Positions 48,033 to 57,391 of a stretch of DNA of 64,000 nucleotides are shown piece by piece. A program made the position numbers and the translations under genes. The stretch is from the NCBI GenBank assembly GCA_022449545.1, contig JAKUPN010000002.1, forward strand, positions 234,933 to 298,932. The letters run 5' to 3'. Within the stretch, counting starts at the first letter, position 1. Each line of letters begins with the position of its first letter. The notes below the pieces were generated by a model. That model saw only the letters and a list, made by a program, of their open reading frames with translations. It did not search any database and had not been told where the DNA came from. Origin of the DNA: Alphaproteobacteria bacterium (lineage in GTDB: Bacteria > Pseudomonadota > Alphaproteobacteria > UBA6615).

Positions 48033-49868
48033 TCACGTTTTAATATGATCTGCAGCTTTGAAATATGGCAAATTGTCTTGAGATGAGCAGCCTATGACAG
48101 CTAGTCTTTCAGCAATCCGCAGAGCTTTTTGGTACTTTCTTTCATTTTCATCTTGAGAATGGGAGATAAAAACTTCGCCACAGAGTGAAATTCCGTAATG
48201 GGCTTGTAGTGTACGAATTTCCTTGCCAACGAGCATTCCATCAGCGAGATAGGCAAGATTGAAATCCACTTGTTTAACAATTTGAATGTTTTTTTGTACT
48301 AAATATTTGCGGATATTTGCCTCGGCCTCAAGAGCTACATCCCAATATTCAGATTCAGTCTGTGTTGGTTCTCCGGAGACCTCCTGAAAGGCCATGCAGA
48401 AAGCTAAAAATACTTGTTCCCTCCCATTGGAGTTTTTCCAGGCAGTATTACCAAGGCTTCTCCAGACTGACAAATCCATTTCTTCGTAGACTTTGGGAAC
48501 CCGGTCAAAAAACAGCTGGTGCAAGCCATGTTCATTTAATCCGTGGTCAAGTTTCTGATCCTTATAGATATCTACTGCCGCATAGGAGCCGCACACAGGA
48601 CACGTATCGTCTTTGAAGGCATTTTTTTTATAGATATGCGAGCAACGCAATCTGTTTGGCAACTCATTTTTACAAAGCAAATAAATATCGTTCTCTTCTT
48701 CTTCACCTTTTTGCTGCTGACCAATCCAATTGAAACGGTTCATAAACCGCATATAAGAACGTCTATGGCTCCAAAGACTCCATTCTAGTTTTTCAACGGG
48801 CCCAAACGTACTCCAATTAGAGCTTACATCTATAATTACACACTTCTCTTTGCCGGGTGCTGAGCGTAGTCCTCTTCCTACTGATTGGCCCCAGAGCACT
48901 TTAGAAAGAGTAGGTCTTAAATGAACTATGATATTACAATAAGGGTTATCCCAGCCTTCTGCCAACACGCCGACAGATACCATAGCTTCGATTTCTCCTT
49001 CCTCGTGACGAGCAAGTAATTTCATTCTTTCATTGATGGGAGTTTGCGCTGTAACAATTGCAGCTTTGATGTCATGACTTTCTATAGTCTCCAAGGTTGC
49101 CTCTGCTACTGAGACATCTGCACAAAACCATGCCGATATTGGTGTGGCCTTAAGTCGTTCACGTTCTTCTCTGTATGACCACAAAGCATAGTCAATCATA
49201 GATGATTTGATTATCGCTGGAGCAAGTTTTGACACAGGGAAATCACCAGATGTTATATCTATGTCTTTCAGTTCAAGGTCGTGGACAAAATGTGATCTAT
49301 ATATGGGCTTAACTAACACACCCTCATTGATCAACTCTTCTATATTTGCACAATCTATAATTGCATCAAACGCCAGGCTGAGCTGATCACGTTGATCGCC
49401 AGTCCGTCGCTCAGGTGAAGCGGTCAGACCCATAAATCTTGCTGAATCTTTTCCATGCTTGTTAAAGGCCTCAATTATTCGTTTATACCCACGGCCATTT
49501 GGAGATACGCGATGAGCTTCATCGACTATTATTAGATCGGCCTTAGGAATCGCATCTGCTAAAACATTCTTTGCTCGCATGCTGGTTGATAACAATATGT
49601 CATAATTTGCAAAAGCGACCCCAGTATCAGAAACTGACAATTTTTGAACTTTATGTTTAACGCTAAGGGCTTTTTCAAGCTGCTCTAATAGAACTAATCT
49701 ATGGCAAAGAACCATAATTTTTTTATCTTTAAAAAAGTTCTCGATAATCTCGCTTGCGAGCACAGTTTTGCCTGCGCCAGTTGGTGCTTTTAAAATAAAT
49801 CGACGATGTTGTTTCATAATAACCGGAAAACTGTCGATTATTTTTTCTTGCCATTTTCTGAGATGCAT
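48033..49868 (-). CDS. DEAD/DEAH-box superfamily 2 helicase with Cys-rich insertion
   Basis: LRKWQEKIIDSF, KAPTGAGKTVLASEI, LIIVDEAHRVSPNGRGY, GLTASPERRTGD, WGQSVGRGLRSAPGKEKCVIIDVS; CSHIYKKNAFKDDTCPVCG. Confidence 0.9.
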   Translation of the reverse strand: MHLRKWQEKIIDSFPVIMKQHRRFILKAPTGAGKTVLASEIIENFFKDKKIMVLCHRLVLLEQLEKALSVKHKVQKLSVSDTGVAFANYDILLSTSMRAKNVLADAIPKADLIIVDEAHRVSPNGRGYKRIIEAFNKHGKDSARFMGLTASPERRTGDQRDQLSLAFDAIIDCANIEELINEGVLVKPIYRSHFVHDLELKDIDITSGDFPVSKLAPAIIKSSMIDYALWSYREERERLKATPISAWFCADVSVAEATLETIESHDIKAAIVTAQTPINERMKLLARHEEGEIEAMVSVGVLAEGWDNPYCNIIVHLRPTLSKVLWGQSVGRGLRSAPGKEKCVIIDVSSNWSTFGPVEKLEWSLWSHRRSYMRFMNRFNWIGQQQKGEEEENDIYLLCKNELPNRLRCSHIYKKNAFKDDTCPVCGSYAAVDIYKDQKLDHGLNEHGLHQLFFDRVPKVYEEMDLSVWRSLGNTAWKNSNGREQVFLAFCMAFQEVSGEPTQTESEYWDVALEAEANIRKYLVQKNIQIVKQVDFNLAYLADGMLVGKEIRTLQAHYGISLCGEVFISHSQDENERKYQKALRIAERLAVIGCSSQDNLPYFKAADHIKT

Positions 49869-50038
49869 ATGTACTCAAACCAATAATCGGACAAGTGAAT
49901 GTCTGATAATAATAAGTTAAATAAAAAACATAATTCTTTCGTCTGATCAGAATCAGTCAAAATATTGTGTTATATCCAAACCGCAGGGGATTTTATTTAA
50001 ATACTAAACTAATCTTTTTTCTCATTCCAGGAGCAGAT

Positions 50039-50722
50039 TTAAGCTGCTTCAGCAGATTCACCTGCGCGTTTATTAAGGTCATCAAATTCTTCTGGCCATT
50101 GATCGGCTAGCCAATGAAGATATGTTTTTATGTTCTTGGGATCAATATGAAGCGACCCTTTTATTTTATCTATTTCTGGCTGGTCCTCAATAGTTAAATC
50201 TAGAGAATCATTAAGACGATTGATCATGTTGAACATGGCGCAAATAAGAGATATTTCTATGATTTCTGCATTACTAAATAATTCCTTTAACTGAGCATAG
50301 ACGTCCTCCCGTTCTTGAGCAGTATTCTTCGTCATATGTTCAGCCCATTGAATAGCGGCTTTTTCTCTTGCGTCAAATAATTCGGATGTAAGATAGTCAT
50401 CGGAAGACATAGCGATGACCTGTTCATGAGTTATTCCAGCAGCAGCTCCTAAAGCAGTATTATGAGCAAAACAGTAGTCGCATCCGTTTACGTGACTGGT
50501 TTTTATAACGATCATTTCTTTCATTTTTCCTGATAGGCGTGAGCCAGACCAGTCGCGTTGGTTTGCGGCTTGGAAAGGTAAGAAAAGCATGGCCAGGTAA
50601 GGGGCATGAGCGAGAGTGCGGTACGCATTTGGAACTCGTCCGATAAGGCCTGTTACTGCACCATAAAACTCTTTTATTTCAGGTGGAGCGTTTTCGGGAT
50701 TTATTCTAGGTATTCTAGCCAT
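50039..50722 (-). CDS. carboxymuconolactone decarboxylase/AhpD-like protein
   Basis: KMKEMIVIKTSHVNGCDYCFAHNTALGAAAGITHEQV (CxxC-x3-H). Confidence 0.92.
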   Translation of the reverse strand: MARIPRINPENAPPEIKEFYGAVTGLIGRVPNAYRTLAHAPYLAMLFLPFQAANQRDWSGSRLSGKMKEMIVIKTSHVNGCDYCFAHNTALGAAAGITHEQVIAMSSDDYLTSELFDAREKAAIQWAEHMTKNTAQEREDVYAQLKELFSNAEIIEISLICAMFNMINRLNDSLDLTIEDQPEIDKIKGSLHIDPKNIKTYLHWLADQWPEEFDDLNKRAGESAEAA

Positions 50723-50778
50723 AAAATTTTCTCCATATAATTTTTTTAAAATTTAAATTAGGTAAACTACAAATTTAA

Positions 50779-52272
50779 TTAGACACGTGTGCTTTCTCCC
50801 CCCGGTACTGGTGACCCATGGATTTGTGCCTGTGTTAAAACAAAGTCCCTGCCTCCGTGTTCTTCAATATAGTTTGCTTGATCGAGCTTCGCTCTAGTGT
50901 CTATGCTTTCCGGAGTCTCAGGTTTTAACTTATTATATAATACCTCCATTAGGTCTTTAAGAATATTAGCATACTCTTTTTTGTGGGATAGGTTTTTCAA
51001 TTCTTCAGGATCATCCTCTAGATTAAATAACTCTGAGTGATATCCAGTGTAGTGAATGTATTTCCAGACACCTTTTCTTATCATGAATACCCCTGAAGTT
51101 GCCCCTGCTGCATGGTATTCACTAAGTATTTCTCTCTCCGAAAATTCTTGGCTTTTGTTTTCTACTATTTTGAAAAGAGATGATCCTGGAAGCTCATTGT
51201 CTCTTTCACTTGTCGCTAAATTTAAACTATCGAGAATTGAGGGGTAAATATCCAGAAGGCTTACGGGAGTATTTATGGTGCTTTTTTCTTTTATTTTCGG
51301 TCCGGATACAATCAAGGGAACTCCTGCTGATTCTTCATGCATGGTTCCTTTTCCCCATATTTTTCTTGCTCCTAAATTGTCCCCGTGATCAGAGGTATAA
51401 AAAATATGTGTATTTTTATAGGAATTTGTATTTTTTAAAGCGTTAATTACCTTCCCGATATTATCATCAGCAAAACTGACTAGCCCATAATAATTAGCTA
51501 TAGCCTTGCGTCTATGCAAGTCGTCTTTGAAATATTCATCGAATAGGATTGAGTTATGAAACGCTTCCCACCATGGATATCTTTTTATATGTTCTGGATC
51601 ATAGGGTTTAGGGATAACAATAGAGTTTAGATCATAGAGATCGTAGAATTCTATTGGGGCGCTAAGAGGGAAATGAGGACATATATAGGATATATAAAGA
51701 ACCCAACTAATGGTATTACCTTCTTCATCTCTGGGAGGACTATTAGAAGTTTTAGTAATCCATGAGATGGCTTCGTTTGTTATATTCCTATCATACGCTG
51801 TATAACTTGTTTCCCCAGGCCCAATGTCTTCTGCTAGTTTTCGGCCCTGTGTGCGTCTGGGTAAGTCCGGTCGAATTGAACCAGAGAGTTCTCCGACACC
51901 GTCAGCGATGTGCATTGGCAGTATTCGTTGACTGAATCCAATGGGATCCTCCTCACTTCGAAAATGTAATTTTCCTATTGAAACCGTTTCGTGTCCTGCT
52001 GATGGAAGTTTTTGAGGCCACCCTTCTGGTTGACCGGCCCAAGCAATAGCATTATCCCAGCAGCCTATTTCATGAACGTAACGTCCAGTTGCAAAAGATG
52101 CCCTTGCGGGAACGCACAACGGAGATGGGGTATAGGCGCTGGTAAAACGTACCCCTGAGTCAGCAAGGGAATCAAGATTTGGAGTTTTTACTTGGGGATG
52201 GCCATAGCAAGATAGCATTTTGGGGCTATGTTGATCGGTCATGATGACCACGACATTACTTGATAGACTCAT
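50779..52272 (-). CDS. sulfatase (Cys-type formylglycine; arylsulfatase/choline-sulfatase-like)
   Basis: NVVVIMTDQHSPKMLSCYGHPQVKTPNLDSLADSGVRFTSAYTPSPLCVPARASFATGRY; YTSDHGDNLG. Confidence 0.95.
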   Translation of the reverse strand: MSLSSNVVVIMTDQHSPKMLSCYGHPQVKTPNLDSLADSGVRFTSAYTPSPLCVPARASFATGRYVHEIGCWDNAIAWAGQPEGWPQKLPSAGHETVSIGKLHFRSEEDPIGFSQRILPMHIADGVGELSGSIRPDLPRRTQGRKLAEDIGPGETSYTAYDRNITNEAISWITKTSNSPPRDEEGNTISWVLYISYICPHFPLSAPIEFYDLYDLNSIVIPKPYDPEHIKRYPWWEAFHNSILFDEYFKDDLHRRKAIANYYGLVSFADDNIGKVINALKNTNSYKNTHIFYTSDHGDNLGARKIWGKGTMHEESAGVPLIVSGPKIKEKSTINTPVSLLDIYPSILDSLNLATSERDNELPGSSLFKIVENKSQEFSEREILSEYHAAGATSGVFMIRKGVWKYIHYTGYHSELFNLEDDPEELKNLSHKKEYANILKDLMEVLYNKLKPETPESIDTRAKLDQANYIEEHGGRDFVLTQAQIHGSPVPGGESTRV

Positions 52273-52400
52273 TATGTAGGTCCTTAGAATAAAAATAAAA
52301 GAACTATGCTATTAATTATATAAATATGTTTGCTTAAAAAAATGAGTTTCATTCGGTGGAATAACATAGAATTAAGATGTCGAAAATCATAATGACCTGA

Positions 52401-53198
52401 ATGACGGGGAGAATTTTTATGAAGCTACCAAGAAAGATCATTGATATATCTATGGCTCTTGATGATGTTGTTGTTGTAGATCCTCCGCATATGAGGCCAA
52501 AGATCGAGATGCTAGAGCATGGCGACGATCTTGATCGTTACACAAAATTATACCCAGGCCTTGATACTGACGATTTGCCTGGAGGGCTGGGTGCGTCATA
52601 TGAAACTATAACTCTCTCCACGCATAATGGCACACATGTGGACGCTCCTCTACATTATCATCCAAAGGATAAAAATGGTGATGACATGCCTTCTATAGAC
52701 CAAATGCCGTTAGAATGGTTTATGCGCCCCGGAATAAAATTAGACTTTAGACATTTTGATGATGGTTATGTTGTTAGTGCCAGTGATGTAGAAACTGAAC
52801 TTGCCAGGATAGAACATGTTTTGCAGCCATTTGATATTGTACTTGTTAATACCAGTGCCTCTGAAGCATATGGGACAGACCTCTATACGAGTTCGGGCTG
52901 TGGAATGGGGCGCGAAGCCACTCTTTATTTGACAAAGAGGGGGGTGCGTGTGACAGGAACAGACGCTTGGGGGTGGGATGCACCCTTTGTGCATACTTCA
53001 AAAAAATGGGCCCAAACAAAAGATCCATCAATCATCTGGGAGGGTCATTATGCGGGAATTGAGCAGCCCTATTGTCACATGGAAAAACTTCATAATCTGG
53101 AATCTTTGCCTTCGAAGGGATTTATCGTAACTTGCTTCCCTTGTAAAATACGGGGGGGCACGGCTGGTTGGACTAGGGCCGTTGCTCTGTTTGATTGA
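52401..53198 (+). CDS. cyclase family protein (isatin hydrolase/kynurenine formamidase-like)
   Basis: HNGTHVDAPLHYHP motif; VTGTDAWGWDAPF; first Met may be MKLP.. at 52419. Confidence 0.92.
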   Translation: MTGRIFMKLPRKIIDISMALDDVVVVDPPHMRPKIEMLEHGDDLDRYTKLYPGLDTDDLPGGLGASYETITLSTHNGTHVDAPLHYHPKDKNGDDMPSIDQMPLEWFMRPGIKLDFRHFDDGYVVSASDVETELARIEHVLQPFDIVLVNTSASEAYGTDLYTSSGCGMGREATLYLTKRGVRVTGTDAWGWDAPFVHTSKKWAQTKDPSIIWEGHYAGIEQPYCHMEKLHNLESLPSKGFIVTCFPCKIRGGTAGWTRAVALFD

Positions 53199-53323
53199 AG
53201 TTCTCACTAAGCATTAGTTAAAGAGAAGGTGGTATAGTGAACCTAAAGGAGCATTGTAACTTTGTTTGGGCAATGAATTAATCTACTGGCACGAGTCGGC
53301 GAACATATGAGACATAAGGTCTT

Positions 53324-53461
53324 ATGGAAATAATTGCTGTAGTTGTAATCGGAGTTATTGGTCTCTGGTTCTTATTTCGTCAGCCCCTAAAACTTGTTTC
53401 TTTTTTCATAAAAATAGGATTTGTTCTCTTTTTGGGTTTTCTGGCGATAACATTCTTATGA
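53324..53461 (+). CDS. small hydrophobic (putative two-TM) 45-aa protein, absent from the supplied ORF track
   Basis: ATG...TGA: MEIIAVVVIGVIGLWFLFRQPLKLVSFFIKIGFVLFLGFLAITFL*; AAGG Shine-Dalgarno-like sequence upstream. Confidence 0.5.
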   Translation: MEIIAVVVIGVIGLWFLFRQPLKLVSFFIKIGFVLFLGFLAITFL

Positions 53462-53677
53462 TGCAGGTTAGACGAAACTATAATTTATGGAATTAAAATA
53501 TAAATATAAAAACCAGAAAAGTTTTATTCCTGTTCCTGTTTAGGGGGCTAGTTGTGAATATCCTTTATATTAAATAATTTTTTTACTTTGAGCGAATCAA
53601 CGTTTTTCTATTGTAAATTGATTTTTGGATACCAAATCATAGTCCGCTCTTCAGTTTTCAGGTTTTGAATATATTGG

Positions 53678-55414
53678 TTGATTAAAATGAACGATTTTCA
53701 GGTTTTACAGGGAAAATCTATTTTTCTTGCGAAGGCGATTAGAGCCTGCAGGCCTAATGTGCTGTCAGTTATTTTCTTTAGTGCATTTATCAATTTATTG
53801 ATGTTAGTTGCACCGCTTTACATGCTGCAAGTCTACGATCGTGTTCTCATGAGTAAAAGCTATGAGACATTAACCGCTCTGACAATTATAGCGATGGGCT
53901 GCTTGGTAGTTTATGGACTGCTCGAGTTTGTTCGCTCTCGTATACTTATTCGCACAGGACTAAAATTAGACGAATACCTAAATGAAAGAGTTTTCAGAGT
54001 TATATTTAAAGCTTCTATAGGTAATTCATCAAGTGCCTCTGCCCAAGCGCTTCGAGATACGGATACAATAAGAGAGTTTTTATCCGGTGGAGCGATAATT
54101 GCCTTCTGTGACGCTCCGTGGGTGCCGTTATTCATCGTGGCTGGGTTTTTATTACATCCCTGGCTAGGCATGGTTTCACTGGGCGGCGCGATAATTATCT
54201 TTATTCTGGCACTCATAAACGAACTCTCGACGCGCAGACTTATGCAGGAAGCTTCAGAGGAATCATTATTGGCGACACATTATGCGCAGACCAGTCTACG
54301 AAACGCTGAGGTGGTTCATGCGTTAGGCATGATTTCATCTGTTATGAATATATGGGGGCATCGACACAGCGAAGGGCTTAAACGTCAGTCGCAGGCAAGT
54401 GATAGAGGCGGTACAATTCTCTCTCTATCGCGGTTTGTACGTCTGGCATTGCAAGTTGGAATTCTTGGGGTGGGGGCCTATTTGGCAGTCCGAGGTGATA
54501 TTACACCGGGAACGATGATTGCTGGCTCTATAATAATGGGAAGGGCCCTGGCTCCTGTTGAAATGGGGGTCGGTCAGTGGCGAACATTTGTTTTTGCCAG
54601 GAACGCATATCGGCGCCTAAATTATTTATTAAGTCAAAACGACCTTCCCGAAAGACCAATGTCTTTACCGGAGCCTGTAGGCGAAGTTACTGTAAATAGG
54701 GTAATTGTCGTGCCTCCGGGAACAGAGAACCCTGTATTGATGAATATATCGTTATCTATCTCTCCTGGTGCAGCTTTGGCTGTAATCGGCCCTAGTGGAT
54801 CTGGAAAATCCTCTTTGGCCCGTGCATTAGTTGGAGTTTGGGGTACCCATTCTGGTTCAATTCGTTATGACGGCGCTGAACTATCCCAATGGGATCCGGA
54901 ACAGCTCGGGCCGTACCTGGGATATATGCCCCAGGATGTAGAGCTTTTTTCTGGTACGGTAGCAGACAATATATCACGTTTTCAGCAGGGCGATTCGACT
55001 GCGGTTGTTGAAGCGGCATTAAAGGCTGGAGTACATGAGCTCATATTGGAGTTTCCGGATGGTTATAATACACAGCTCGGTGAGAATGGTTTAGCGCTTT
55101 CTGGTGGGCAGCGACAGCGTATTGCACTTGCTAGAGCCCTATATGGTAATCCCAAGGTTTTGATACTGGATGAGCCCAATGCAAATCTTGATACAGACGG
55201 CGAACAGGCGTTGGCCGAGGCACTTCAGAATGCAAAGGATAGCGGACAGGCCATTGTTGTGATCAGCCATCGTGCCGCACTATTATCTATAGCTGATAAA
55301 GTTGCTGTTCTTAAGGAAGGAGTTTTGGTGCGGTATGGCGAGAGAGATGCTGTTTTAGCTGATTTAAACAAAGCTAGTAAACCATTGGCAATCTCTACTG
55401 AGCCAGGGGAATAA
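53678..55414 (+). CDS. type I secretion system permease/ATPase (PrtD/HlyB-like)
   Basis: LLMLVAPLYMLQVYDRVLMSKSYETL; Walker A IGPSGSGKSSLAR; ALSGGQRQRIALARALYGNPKVLILDEPNANLD. Confidence 0.96.
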   Translation: MIKMNDFQVLQGKSIFLAKAIRACRPNVLSVIFFSAFINLLMLVAPLYMLQVYDRVLMSKSYETLTALTIIAMGCLVVYGLLEFVRSRILIRTGLKLDEYLNERVFRVIFKASIGNSSSASAQALRDTDTIREFLSGGAIIAFCDAPWVPLFIVAGFLLHPWLGMVSLGGAIIIFILALINELSTRRLMQEASEESLLATHYAQTSLRNAEVVHALGMISSVMNIWGHRHSEGLKRQSQASDRGGTILSLSRFVRLALQVGILGVGAYLAVRGDITPGTMIAGSIIMGRALAPVEMGVGQWRTFVFARNAYRRLNYLLSQNDLPERPMSLPEPVGEVTVNRVIVVPPGTENPVLMNISLSISPGAALAVIGPSGSGKSSLARALVGVWGTHSGSIRYDGAELSQWDPEQLGPYLGYMPQDVELFSGTVADNISRFQQGDSTAVVEAALKAGVHELILEFPDGYNTQLGENGLALSGGQRQRIALARALYGNPKVLILDEPNANLDTDGEQALAEALQNAKDSGQAIVVISHRAALLSIADKVAVLKEGVLVRYGERDAVLADLNKASKPLAISTEPGE

Positions 55415-55492
55415 CTGATGATTATATTGACTGTGCGAATGTCCTATATATTAAGTCGTAGCGACATCTTCTTTTCTAAGGAATATTAATTT

Positions 55493-56839
55493 ATGGCTGA
55501 TGAATCTACATCAATTGCAATTGTAAGCGATGGCCATGAGCCAATTAATAGGCCTTCATCCAAAATCTCTTCGGTTTTTCTTTTTGGCTTAATTGTTGTT
55601 TTACTCGCATTTGCTGGGATTGGCGGGTGGGCTGCGACTGCCCCAATGGCAAGTGCAGTTCCTGCGGCTGCGATTCTTGCAGTAAAAGGAGAGCGAAAAC
55701 AAGTACAGCATTATGAAGGTGGTATAGTAGACAAGGTTCTGGTGGAAGAGGGGGAAACCGTTAAGGAAGGCCAGCTGCTGGTATTGTTAAATGATATACA
55801 AGTGTCAGCAACTGCATCCAGGCTTCGCAATCAGATTGATCTTCATGTGGCCCAAAAGGCTCGCCTTATCGCAGAAAGAGATTCGTCGAGCTCGATAGTT
55901 TTTCCTGAGGAGCTAGTCTCTCGTGCACATGAATCTTCCGTTAAAGAAATCATGGAATCAGAGCGTCAACAATTTGCAGCCAGAAGAGAATCATTAAATG
56001 GCCAGATCAATATTCTCAAGCAACGTATTAGTCAGCTTCAAGATCAAATAGAGGGTCATCGCATCCAACGTAACTCTAGGTTTGAGCAACTGAAGATATT
56101 TGAGTTAGAGCTTGTAGGGTTAAGAGAGTTATATAAAAAGGGTCATTATCCCCGAAATGAAATATTGGCCAGAGAGCGCGCTATGGCGCGCCTCAAAGGC
56201 GAGGCCGGAAGTGATGATGCGCAAATTGCTAGAGCACTAAATGGTGTTGGTGAAGCAAGAAGCCAGATAATAAGTTTACGTCAGCGATTCCGCGAGGATG
56301 TTGTGGCTCGATATCAAGACATACATGCGGCTGCGTCTGACTTACGCCAAAGACTCGCAGTTGCTGAGGATGTGCTGGCAAGAATTGAAGTCAAAGCGCC
56401 ACAATCGGGTATTGTACAAAACTTGAAAGTCCATACGTCTGGTGGTGTGGTGAGAGCCGGCCAGCTCTTGATGGAGATAGCCCCTCAAGATAAGGAATTG
56501 ATAGTGGAGGCTCAGGTCTCTCCGAATGATATTGATAATATACAGGTAGGGCAGGAGGCTGAGGTACGCCTCGTGGCACTTAATATGCTGTTAACACCGA
56601 GTGTTATGGCCAAGGTCATATCAGTTTCCGGTGACCGCTTGGTTGATTCAGTGACGGGTGTCGGATATTTTTTGATACGAGCTGAAATTTCTGAAACAGA
56701 AACAGAAAAACTTGGCGATGTAACCTTGTCAGCCGGTATGCCTGCAGATGTTTTAATTAAAACTGGTGAGCGCACTGCGCTTGCTTACCTTCTAAAACCC
56801 TTAACTGATTCGCTGGCACGCGGCATGAATGAAAAGTAA
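55493..56839 (+). CDS. HlyD family type I secretion periplasmic adaptor
   Basis: Single N-terminal TM; HYEGGIVDKVLVEEGETVKEGQLLVLLND; long coiled coil; IEVKAPQSGIVQNLKVHTSGGVVRAGQLLMEIAP. Confidence 0.96.
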   Translation: MADESTSIAIVSDGHEPINRPSSKISSVFLFGLIVVLLAFAGIGGWAATAPMASAVPAAAILAVKGERKQVQHYEGGIVDKVLVEEGETVKEGQLLVLLNDIQVSATASRLRNQIDLHVAQKARLIAERDSSSSIVFPEELVSRAHESSVKEIMESERQQFAARRESLNGQINILKQRISQLQDQIEGHRIQRNSRFEQLKIFELELVGLRELYKKGHYPRNEILARERAMARLKGEAGSDDAQIARALNGVGEARSQIISLRQRFREDVVARYQDIHAAASDLRQRLAVAEDVLARIEVKAPQSGIVQNLKVHTSGGVVRAGQLLMEIAPQDKELIVEAQVSPNDIDNIQVGQEAEVRLVALNMLLTPSVMAKVISVSGDRLVDSVTGVGYFLIRAEISETETEKLGDVTLSAGMPADVLIKTGERTALAYLLKPLTDSLARGMNEK

Positions 56840-56875
56840 GGCTGTGAAAGCTGTGAATAATATCAGGAGATTATT

Positions 56876-57139
56876 ATGAATGTTTCTGCAGATGAGCCGG
56901 TCATTGAGCCAGAAGATAGAGAACGCGTTAACCGTTTGGCCCGCGAGATTATAGCGCCGGGCTTACATAAAGCCGTTCAAGAAGCGCAAAAAGAGGCGCC
57001 TACAAATGAGGTCCTTAGCGCCATGGTTAATGCATACGGCGCAGTTTTACTAGAAATGATTGATAGAAAAGCGGCTTCCGCCCTTCTTCATAGTTATGCA
57101 GACCATATTGGCCGATTTGGCGCAGGAGACAAAGAATAG
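56876..57139 (+). CDS. small uncharacterised protein (87 aa) between the T1SS adaptor and the RTX substrate
   Basis: Co-directional ORF between HlyD and the RTX gene; helical, charged; start preceded by AGGAG. Confidence 0.75.
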   Translation: MNVSADEPVIEPEDRERVNRLAREIIAPGLHKAVQEAQKEAPTNEVLSAMVNAYGAVLLEMIDRKAASALLHSYADHIGRFGAGDKE

Positions 57140-57302
57140 AGGCAAAAAGCTATAAATTACAGGTGTTGTAAAAAAGCAACACAAATAGGTTTTTAATTAA
57201 TTTTCGAACCTTGTTGCTTGCTGTTGAGAATCAGGTATAGTAATCGCTATACACGTAGAGTTGAAATGAATCCACGTGTGTGGAAGAATATGAGAATTAA
57301 TC

Positions 57303-57346
57303 GCTTTAGTTTTGGGGTGCTGGGCAACAGCACTTTGGGCTAAAGC
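57303..57346 (+). promoter_or_regulatory. Structured 5' leader hairpin of the RTX gene
   Basis: GCTTTAG-TTTTGGG-GTGCTG-ggcaa-CAGCAC-TTTGGG-CTAAAGC: 7 bp outer plus 6 bp inner Watson-Crick stems joined by a segment that can form only G-U pairs. Confidence 0.6.
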
Positions 57347-57391
57347 AGAACGTATACGTAATAGGATGTAACAAACTGAAGGATAAAGTTC

